Position numbers and translations under genes: made by a program. Below the pieces are notes generated by a model. That model ran no database searches, was not told the origin of the DNA, and saw only the letters and a list, made by a program, of their open reading frames with translations. A DNA stretch of 62,694 bases from an uncultured Oscillospiraceae bacterium (lineage in GTDB: Bacteria; Bacillota; Clostridia; Oscillospirales; Oscillospiraceae): assembly GCA_905234625.1 (NCBI GenBank), contig CAJOIC010000001.1:1-62694 (forward strand), in the 5' to 3' direction. How positions within the stretch are numbered: the first letter of the stretch is position 1; each line of letters starts with the position of its first letter. Shown here piece by piece: positions 26,515 to 34,600 of the stretch.

Positions 26515-27113
26515 AGCCGAATATTTTGTTAGACGCCCTGCCCGATGCCGTCAAGGTTGACGGCAGGGCTTTTTTTGTAGATGCAGATTTTCGGAACTTC
26601 ATCCGCTTTGAGCAGACAATGAAGGACACGGAGATGGACAACGCCAAGAAGGTCCTGTTGACGCTGGAGCGGTTCTATGGCGAGAACATCCCGCACGATG
26701 TTGCCGGTGCCTTCCACGCGATCCTGTGGCTGTATCAGCTCGGGGAGGACGTGGAGACCAAGAAGAAGCGCGTGGTGAAAAACGGCGACGTGGAGCTGCG
26801 CCCGAAGATGATCTATGACTTCGACTTTGACGCACCGTATATCTTCTCGGCGTTCCTGACTCAGTACGGCGTGGATCTGAACGAGATCCCGTTCTTGCAT
26901 TGGTGGAAATTCCATGCCATGTTTCAGGGGCTCGGCGAGGACATCAAGATTTGCCAGATCATGAGCTACCGAGCGACCGATCTCGGCAAGATCAAAGACC
27001 AGAAGGAGCGGAGCCGCATAGCGAAGCTGAAGCGGATCTACGCGCTGCCGCAAAATCTGACATACGAAGAGAAAGTCGCTCAGGCAGGAGCGGCGTTTGG
27101 AGGGTTCATGTGA
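26511..27113 (+). CDS. Bacteriophage Gp15-like tail assembly protein
   Basis: The 200-residue protein contains LWLYQLGEDVETKKKRVVKNG, then YDFDFDAPYIFSAFLTQYGVDLNEI and LHWWKFHAMFQGLGEDIKICQIMSYR, hallmarks of the Gp15 family. Members are encoded just before tape measure proteins and are thought to act as chaperones. Confidence 0.85.
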   Translation: MKPNILLDALPDAVKVDGRAFFVDADFRNFIRFEQTMKDTEMDNAKKVLLTLERFYGENIPHDVAGAFHAILWLYQLGEDVETKKKRVVKNGDVELRPKMIYDFDFDAPYIFSAFLTQYGVDLNEIPFLHWWKFHAMFQGLGEDIKICQIMSYRATDLGKIKDQKERSRIAKLKRIYALPQNLTYEEKVAQAGAAFGGFM

Positions 27114-27286
27114 AAAAGCCATCCATCGAGAGAACATGGGTACGTTGCCCGTATTGCAACGCAAAGCACAGCCTATACGATAACACCTCTGAGTGCCACG
27201 GCGTTTTTCTGGCCTGCACACGGGGATGCAAGAGGGAATTTGAGCTTATTATCAAAGACGGAGTTCAGGTGTTCCCAAAACCGTGA
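27110..27286 (+). CDS. Com-like zinc finger small protein, 58 aa
   Basis: A GTG overlapping the Gp15 stop starts KKPSIERTWVRCPYCNAKHSLYD, with CHGVFLACTRGCKREFELI later. The CPYC...C...C pattern is that of a zinc knuckle as in Mu Com, a translational activator of mom. Because a Mom-like domain is predicted at 14380, a link is conceivable but the two genes are 13 kb apart. Confidence in coding is moderate. Confidence 0.55.
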   Translation: MKKPSIERTWVRCPYCNAKHSLYDNTSECHGVFLACTRGCKREFELIIKDGVQVFPKP

Positions 27287-27294
27287 CCGCGTGG

Positions 27295-27300
27295 TATAAT
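27295..27300 (+). promoter_or_regulatory. Putative -10 box of lipoprotein moron promoter
   Basis: A perfect TATAAT lies 32 bases before the lipoprotein start. The -35 region around 27271-27277 (TTCCCA) is weak. Together with a dedicated terminator it suggests independent transcription in the lysogen. Confidence 0.45.
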
Positions 27301-27331
27301 CCTCCTGACTTTGATTAGGAGGACTGCCACG

Positions 27332-27922
27332 ATGAAAGGTAAGTATGCGGCCGTAGCGGCTGCGCTGGTACTGGTTGTTGTGCTGGCTGGCTGCTCTACG
27401 GTAAAGGAGGCGTGGGACGAAGGCTGGGAGGCTGGAGCTCGGTCCCCCGCGGAAACATCGGCGCCGATCCAGGTGTCCGAGGCGTTTGCGGCACCGGAGA
27501 CGATTGATACCGAAGCGATCATCAGCTCGGCGGCGGAGGCCATTCAGGGCTACACACGAGGAAACCAGAAGGTTGAGGGCGTAGTTCTCGAAGGAGACGA
27601 TATTCATGTGCGCATAGATGGGGCTGATGGCTTCAGCGCCGAGAACATCGGCGAGCATGATGATACAGAACAAAAGTCGTGGAATGACGGATTTGCGGAT
27701 TATTCCATGACAGACTTCGAGTTCTTCGTGGTGGGTGACGCGGACCACATAGCGGAGATCATCATGAGAACGACAGGCGAAGAGTTTGAGCCGTATTGGA
27801 ACACGATCACGGTTGAGTATAGCGGGTTCGGGAAGATCGTGTACCACAAGTCGGACGTAGAGGTGATGGAAGACATCGGGAAATACGTTCCCGATAGCCG
27901 CGTACAGATTATCAGGGAATGA
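27332..27922 (+). CDS. Predicted lipoprotein (moron)
   Basis: ATG 27332 after AGGAGGA is preferred to the TTG at 27311. The 196-residue product has a lipoprotein signal peptide: KGKYAAVAAALVLVVVLAGC with lipobox LAGC (Cys21). The exported part has a beta-rich look (VEGVVLEGDDIHVRID, VEYSGFGKIVYHKSDVEV). Its own -10 box and terminator inside the tail operon mark it as a moron, likely expressed during lysogeny. Surface exclusion of other phages is a common role for such proteins, but is inference here. Confidence 0.75.
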   Translation: MKGKYAAVAAALVLVVVLAGCSTVKEAWDEGWEAGARSPAETSAPIQVSEAFAAPETIDTEAIISSAAEAIQGYTRGNQKVEGVVLEGDDIHVRIDGADGFSAENIGEHDDTEQKSWNDGFADYSMTDFEFFVVGDADHIAEIIMRTTGEEFEPYWNTITVEYSGFGKIVYHKSDVEVMEDIGKYVPDSRVQIIRE

Positions 27923-27945
27923 GCCTGCCCTAAATACGAGAATAG

Positions 27946-27982
27946 ATCCCTTGCGCTGCGAACCGGCGCGAGGGATTTTTTA
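27946..27982 (+). terminator. Terminator after lipoprotein gene
   Basis: An 11-bp stem with one wobble pair (ATCCCTTGCGC with GCGCGAGGGAT) is followed by six T. It lies between the lipoprotein and the tape measure gene. Late transcripts must pass it to reach the tail genes, so it is probably overridden by antitermination or read-through. Confidence 0.8.
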
Positions 27983-28036
27983 TATGCACATTGAGCCTAT
28001 GAGCCGTGCAATTACTCAGAAAAAGGAAGTGATTGT

Positions 28037-30940
28037 ATGGCTGATGGTTCGATTACCCTCGATACCAAAATAGACGAGAGCGGTCTAAAAACGGGTCTGG
28101 CGAAGCTGGGCGCGACGACGCTCTCCGGCGTGACGACAGCTATTGCGGCTGCCGGGACTGCCCTTGTAGGGCTTGGCACCTATGCGGTGGGCGTCGGCTC
28201 CGACTTCGAGTACGCTATGTCCGGCGTGGCCGCGACAATGGGTACAACGGTCGATCAGATCGGGAATATCGAGGAAAAGGCCCTTGAGCTTGGGGCCACA
28301 ACGAAGTTCTCCGCAACCGAGGCGGCGAACGGATTTAATATCCTCGCGCAAGCAGGACTCTCGGTAGATGAACAGCTCTCGACCATAGGGTCTACGCTCT
28401 CGCTGGCAGCGGCTGGCGAAATGGACATGGCAGACGCGGCCGGGTACATTACCACGACCATGAAGGCCATGAACATTGAGATGGACAGCGCTGGTGATAA
28501 CGCCGAGTACGTCGCAAATATGTACGCCAAGGGCGCGACGATGGCGAACACGTCCACGGCTCAGTTTGGTGACGCTGTTCAGGGTGCGGCGGCGATGGCC
28601 GGCTCCTATAACCAGGCGCTCGATACGACTGGCACGCTGCTTCTTGCGATGGCTGAAGGCGGCTACCAGGGTTCCAATGCCGGCACGCTCCTTAGCCGCG
28701 CCATGAGCGATCTGTACGCGCCGACGGATAACGCGGCTGGAGCGCTGGAAGAGCTGGGCGTCTCTGCATATGACGCACAGGGTAACCAGCGCGACATGAT
28801 CGACGTGATGGGCGATCTGGAGGCGGCGCTCTCTGGATGTACTGAGGAAGAGAAGTCGATGTACCTCAGCACGATCTTCACGAGTGCCGGCTTGAAAGCC
28901 GCGAACACGATCATGAACAAGTCGGAGGAGGAACTCGTAGAAATGCGAGACGGCCTCAACGACTGCACGGGAGCCGCCGAGCAGATGGCGGCGACCAAGT
29001 TGGACAACCTCCAGGGCGATATAACCATCCTGAAGTCCACGACCGAGGGCTTCGGGATCTCTTTGTATAAGAACGCCCAAGAGCCCCTCCGCGGTTTCGC
29101 GCAGGAGGGTATAAAACTCATGGGCGATCTCAAGACCGCCGTGGATGAAGGCGGTCTCAGTGGCCTGGCGAGCGCCGTTGGCAGCGTTTTGGCTGAGGCT
29201 GTTACCTATATCTCTGACTACATCCCGCAGTTTGTGCAGGGTGGCGTACAGCTCATTGAAGGGCTGGTACAGGGGCTGATCGACAGCGCCCCGGTTTTGG
29301 CGGAGGCAGCGGTCCAGGCTGGAATGGCGCTACTGGAGGGCATCCTCAGCATCACGACGCAGCTCGTGGTCTTGGGCGGCGAACTCATTATCGCGCTCTG
29401 CAACGGTATAGCGGCGAACGCGCCGCAGATCATGCAGACGGCGATGGAGGGGCTCCTCCAGTTCACGGAGGCGGTTGTGACGTACCTGCCGCTGGTGATC
29501 CAAGCTGGTATCGAGATGATTGGCGCGCTGGCGCAGGGTCTCCTTGATGCGATCCCGACGCTGCTTGCGGCCCTGCCGACGATTGTGCAGAGTCTTGTCG
29601 ATGGCATCCTCGCAACGCTCGACACGCTGATACAGACGGCCGTCTCGCTGGTGGAAGGCATCGTAGCGGCGATGCCTCAGATCATCTCGGCGCTGATCGC
29701 GGCCCTGCCTCAGATCGTGACAAGCATCTGCGAGGGCATCCTCGCGCTGATCGACATGGTGGTTACGGCCGGGGTCCAGTTGCTGACGGCGCTGGTTCAG
29801 GCCCTGCCCGAGATCATCGTGACGATCTGTCAGGCGCTTCCTCAGATCATAACGGAGATCGTCGGGACGCTCTTGGGGATGATACCGCAGATCGTAGACT
29901 GCGGTGTTCAGCTCCTCGTCTCGCTGGTTCAGGCCCTGCCCGATATAATCTACGCTATCGTGCTGGTCCTGCCTCAGATCATCGCGGCGATCATCTCGAC
30001 GCTGGTTGGCATGATCCCGCAGATCATCCAGTGTGGCGTACAGCTCCTTGTGTCGCTGGTGAGCGCCCTGCCGCAGATCATCATAGCGATTGTCGCGGTG
30101 CTCCCGCAGATCATTTCCTCGATCATCCAGGCGCTGCTGGCGAATATCCCGCTGCTGATCCAGTGCGGCGTACAGTTACTGACCTCGCTGATCGGAGCCC
30201 TGCCGCAGATCATAACGACCATTGTTATGGCTCTGCCGCAGATCATCTCGGCAATTATACAGGCGATCCTGAGCAATATCCCGCTGATCGTTCAGTCGGG
30301 CATCCAGCTATTTGTAGCGCTGATCCAGGCTCTGCCGCAGATCATTTCGACCATCGTGGCCTCGATCCCGCAGATCGGGAGATCGATTGTTCAGGCGATC
30401 ACCGGCCTGATCCCGTCGATGGTATCGGCTGGCTTCAACCTCCTGCGCGGTCTGGCGACGGGCATTGGAAACGCGGTCAGTTCTGTCGTGGCATCCGCTG
30501 CCGCGGCCTGCCGCTCGGTGTTCGACCGAGTGAAGGGCTTTTTCGGCATCGCGTCCCCGTCCAAGCTGTTCAGGGACGTGATCGGCAAAAACCTCATGCT
30601 CGGCCTTGCCGGAGGCGTGGAGGACGAGACGGACACGGCGGTTGCCGCTGTGCAGGACGCCGCCGACGAGATCGCGGACGTCGATTTCGGTGTGGACTAC
30701 GACGCGCTCGTGGCGAGCGGCAAAGGCTCCGTACAGGCTATGGCGAGCGCGGCTGGCACGGGCATTACCGCGGCGGCTGCTTCCAGATCGTATGACACGA
30801 GCTTGGAGGACGAAGACGAGGCTGCCGGTGAGAGCGGCAACCCGAAGTATATCGTGAACAACATCAATGTGGACGGCCGAAGGACGGCGCGGATCATCAC
30901 GCCGTATATAGCCGAAGAGCTGGAATGGAGTGACGAATGA
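28037..30940 (+). CDS. Tail tape measure protein
   Basis: The 967-residue protein sets tail length. The N-terminal third has the TP901-type core (GVAATMGTTVDQIGNIEEKALELGATTKFSATEAANGFN, then GNAGTLLSRAM-like text). The middle (about 390-800) consists of tandem hydrophobic repeats of the pattern LPQIITxIVxxLPQIISxII...IPxIIQCGVQLLxSL, forming long amphipathic or membrane-active helices. The C-terminal part (SAGFNLLRGLATGIGNAV, GIASPSKLFRDVIG) is typical of the family. Assuming about 1.5 angstrom per residue, the tail would be near 145 nm. Confidence 0.93.
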   Translation: MADGSITLDTKIDESGLKTGLAKLGATTLSGVTTAIAAAGTALVGLGTYAVGVGSDFEYAMSGVAATMGTTVDQIGNIEEKALELGATTKFSATEAANGFNILAQAGLSVDEQLSTIGSTLSLAAAGEMDMADAAGYITTTMKAMNIEMDSAGDNAEYVANMYAKGATMANTSTAQFGDAVQGAAAMAGSYNQALDTTGTLLLAMAEGGYQGSNAGTLLSRAMSDLYAPTDNAAGALEELGVSAYDAQGNQRDMIDVMGDLEAALSGCTEEEKSMYLSTIFTSAGLKAANTIMNKSEEELVEMRDGLNDCTGAAEQMAATKLDNLQGDITILKSTTEGFGISLYKNAQEPLRGFAQEGIKLMGDLKTAVDEGGLSGLASAVGSVLAEAVTYISDYIPQFVQGGVQLIEGLVQGLIDSAPVLAEAAVQAGMALLEGILSITTQLVVLGGELIIALCNGIAANAPQIMQTAMEGLLQFTEAVVTYLPLVIQAGIEMIGALAQGLLDAIPTLLAALPTIVQSLVDGILATLDTLIQTAVSLVEGIVAAMPQIISALIAALPQIVTSICEGILALIDMVVTAGVQLLTALVQALPEIIVTICQALPQIITEIVGTLLGMIPQIVDCGVQLLVSLVQALPDIIYAIVLVLPQIIAAIISTLVGMIPQIIQCGVQLLVSLVSALPQIIIAIVAVLPQIISSIIQALLANIPLLIQCGVQLLTSLIGALPQIITTIVMALPQIISAIIQAILSNIPLIVQSGIQLFVALIQALPQIISTIVASIPQIGRSIVQAITGLIPSMVSAGFNLLRGLATGIGNAVSSVVASAAAACRSVFDRVKGFFGIASPSKLFRDVIGKNLMLGLAGGVEDETDTAVAAVQDAADEIADVDFGVDYDALVASGKGSVQAMASAAGTGITAAAASRSYDTSLEDEDEAAGESGNPKYIVNNINVDGRRTARIITPYIAEELEWSDE

Positions 30941-31614
30941 TGAAGACAGTGATAAATGGCATTGAGCTTGAGGCGTTCGGCGGCTACCTTCTCAGCTACG
31001 AGGTAGGACCGACTGCGTATGAGAACAACTATGTGAAGCCGCCCGCGCGTCTGGTGCCTGTGAAGCTCCAAACCCGCGTGGGGCTGAGGTCGATCCGGCT
31101 GAAAATCGACTTTGAGGGCGAAAGCATGAGAGAGATCACCCTCGCAATATCGCGTGTCACCGCAATACTGCGTCAGGAAACGTCCCTAATGCTCCCGGAC
31201 GGCTTCCACTATTGGTGCGAGTATGTGAGCGCCTCAGAGCCGCAGGAAATGGCTCCCTGGATCTTGCAGGTTGAGTTCGAGCTGATCGGGTTCAGGCACG
31301 AGCCGATGGAGACAAAGGTGTTTACGGCTTCCGGGAGCTATGTGACGGTCGAAGGGAATTGTACCACGCCGGCCGTCGTGAAGATCACGCCGTCGGCATC
31401 GACGGTTGTGTTTGGGGGTATCACGTTCACAGACGTGACGGAGGGTGAGATCGTCATAGACGGTGTTTTTACGACCGTGACCGACGAGGACGGCGAGAAC
31501 ATCTTTGCCAAGTGCGACATGACGGCGTGGCCGGACCTGGAGCCGGGGCTGAATGAGATCACTTTCTCCGGCGCCTCGCGAGTCGAGGTGAGCTACTACC
31601 CCATCTGGCAGTAA
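30937..31614 (+). CDS. Distal tail protein
   Basis: The 225-residue protein contains VINGIELEAFGGYLLSYEVGP, then LRSIRLKIDFEGESMREITLAISRV and EFELIGFRHE, resembling Dit-type hub proteins encoded between the tape measure and the tail endopeptidase. It overlaps the tape measure gene by ATGA. Confidence 0.78.
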   Translation: MMKTVINGIELEAFGGYLLSYEVGPTAYENNYVKPPARLVPVKLQTRVGLRSIRLKIDFEGESMREITLAISRVTAILRQETSLMLPDGFHYWCEYVSASEPQEMAPWILQVEFELIGFRHEPMETKVFTASGSYVTVEGNCTTPAVVKITPSASTVVFGGITFTDVTEGEIVIDGVFTTVTDEDGENIFAKCDMTAWPDLEPGLNEITFSGASRVEVSYYPIWQ

Positions 31615-31627
31615 AGGAGAGGGCGAG

Positions 31628-34600
31628 ATGATAAGACTGATTGGAGCGGATGGCGTACACCATCCGCTTTCTGGTTATAGGCGGCTGCACATCAAGCATA
31701 AGCTGGACGGCTGTGACACGCTGACGTTCTATCTGGACACGGCGCACGAGCAGTACCCGCTGATCGCCGAGGAGTGCCGCATACTGGCGGCTGACAATAG
31801 CTGGCTGGTGAAGAAAATCGACGACGACCGCATAACGTGCGAGCTGGACTTCGATTTTCTGAAGGGCCGGTTTTATAGAGACTACAAGAGCGAGACGCGC
31901 CTGTTGACCCAGGTCCTCGCTCAGCATCTGCCGGACGGCTGGACCATTGAGAACGGAAATGTGTCCACGATCCGGCGGAGCATCAGCTTCGACTACTGCA
32001 CGGATTACGACGTGGTGTATCAGTGTATGCACACCTACGGCGTGTACTTCGTGTGGCATATCCCGGAGAAGCGCGTGGTGGTCCATAACCCCGACATGGA
32101 AGTGCCGACGGGCGAGTACCTGACGACGGAGCTGAACCTGAAGGCGCTCAGCTTCAAGGGCTCCACGTCTGACTTTGCCACGAGGATGTATGCCTACGGC
32201 GCGGACGGTATGACGATGGAGGACGCCATCGTAGACGGGCGGCGGTACGGGCTCCAGTATGTTGACGACAACACCTATTCCGACAAAGTGGTCGTAGCGT
32301 ATTGGGCCGACGAGAGGTACACGGTCCCGGAAAATTTGTATGCCGACACGAAAGCGAAACTGGCGGCGATGGCGAACCCTGTGCGATCGTACTCCTGCGA
32401 CGCGGAGGATCTCGCGGCGAGAGACCCCCGGTATTCGTTCCTGGATTTCGCGATGCACAAGGTCATAACGCTGATCGACAGGGACCGGGGCGTCCGCGTG
32501 AACCATCAGATCGTCGAGTACGACGAGTACCCGGACGGCGAGGACGACAACAAGATCACGCTGGCATCGGTGCCGGCGACGATCAAGACCCGCACGGCGA
32601 GGATTGCCGAGCAGACCACGGAAGAGATCGCGCAGTCGAGCAACTACCTAGAGAGCCGGATCAACATGGCGACCGCCATGCTGACCGGCGTTTTTGGCGG
32701 TCATGTGTACTCCGACGGTTCGGAAATCTTCATCATGGACACGGCGGACCCGAACACGGCTCAGGTTGTGTGGAGATGGAATATCAACGGCTTCGGCAAA
32801 TCCTCTACCGGCATACAGGGGCCGTACACGACGGCCATGACCTTTGATGATACGTTCATCACGAGCTTGATCGAGGGCGTCGTGATCCGCGGTGAGTACA
32901 TTATCGCGAATAGCATCGCGGCGAACAAGCTGGTGATCGGCGATGTTGCGGAGGAGCTGGGCGAGGAAGGCACTCTGGCGCTTTCCTCTGAGGCGATCCG
33001 CGGCGTGGCTGTGTATTATGCCCTGTCCGCATACAGCACCGTGGAGACACCTGGCGAGGCCCCGGAAGACATCTCTGATAACGACTGGAGCACAGTCGCG
33101 CCTGACTGGACGCAGGGTATGTATATGTGGCAGAAGACGGTGACGACGTATGCCGATGGCAACACCTCGGAGTCGTTCCCGACCTGCATCTCCGGCGCCG
33201 TGGGACAGGATGGCGTGGGTGTCGAGAGCGTGGAGGTGAGCTATGCCCTCACCACAACGAACACGGTCCCAGTGTCTGGCTGGCAACCGTCGATGCCGAG
33301 CGTGGAACCTGGGAAATACCTCTGGCAGCGCACGGTGACGATATACGAGGATCAGACCACAAGCACGTCGTACCTCGCGAGCTACTTTGGGGAGGACGGC
33401 GACGACGGCACCCCAGGCGACAGCTACTATGTCCACTTCGCGTACTCCACATCGGCAGATGGCTCGGAAAACTTCAGCACGACGACATTCACCGGCGCGG
33501 TTTATATCGGCGTCTGCACAGACACAACCCGGCAGGACCCGCAGACGTACACGTCGTATGCCTGGTCCAAGATCAAGGGCGAGGACGGTACAAACGGCCG
33601 AGGGATCTCCTCGGTCGTCGAGTATTATCTGGCAACGACGGAGAGCAGCGGCGTCACCCGCGCACACGCTGGATGGACGAACGCCGTGCAGCACGTCTCG
33701 TCGGCCGCTCCGTATCTCTGGAACTACGAGCACGTCAATTACACGGATGGGACGAGCTATGACACGGACCCGGCCTTGATCGGCAACTGGTCTGAAGACG
33801 GAGACGACGGGCGCGGCATCGCGAACGTGGTCGAACATTATCTTGCGTCGGCGCTGGACTCTGGCGTGACGACAGAGACCCCCGGTTGGACGACGACGGT
33901 ACAGACGATCACGCCGGCGCTGAGATACCTCTGGAACTATGAGGTCGTGACATACACGGACGGCACGAGCGCGGTGTTCGGGCCGGCAATCATCGGCGTG
34001 TACGGCGTCACCGGGCGCGGCGTAGTGCGGATCACAAACTACTACCTCGCCACCGCGTCGGATGCTCTGGCGATCAGGGCGGAGGACTACGGCGACGGTG
34101 ACATCGAGATCATAACAGACGAGTTCGAGGCCATCGACGACGGCGACGGCAATATCACTATCCCGGAAAACGGACGCCTGACGGTGACTGACGAAGGCGT
34201 TGGCGAGATCGAGATGGAGTCCGCTGGCATATCTCCAGACACCCCCGGTTGGAGCGAAGACGTGACGACGCAGACCATCGACGCTACGAAGCCTTATCTC
34301 TGGAATTACGAGGAAATAGAGTACAGCGACGGCACAATCGAGACGACAACGCCGTTCATCATAGCGACGTACACGCAGGACGGCCGCGGTATCGTGAGCA
34401 TCACCGAGTATTACCTCGTGTCCGATCAGGAGACGGGCGTCACGATCTCCGGGAATACGTGGTACACGGTCCCGCAGATCTCCAGCACGGCCTATCCGTA
34501 CATCTGGAACTATGAGGCCATCGTATTTACGGACAGCGACACGCCGGTATGCACGACGCCGAGAGTGATCGGAGTGCATGGAGCCACGGGTCCACAGGGG

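Noticed and set aside
26480-26520. Programmed frameshift joining the two tail chaperone genes
   Set aside because: The genes overlap by ATGA and no slippery heptamer with downstream structure was evident, so re-initiation is the simpler reading.
27110-27286. Com-like zinc finger as the activator of a Mom-like gene
   Set aside because: The Mom-like half is 13 kb away and its assignment is itself uncertain, so a functional pair is not claimed.
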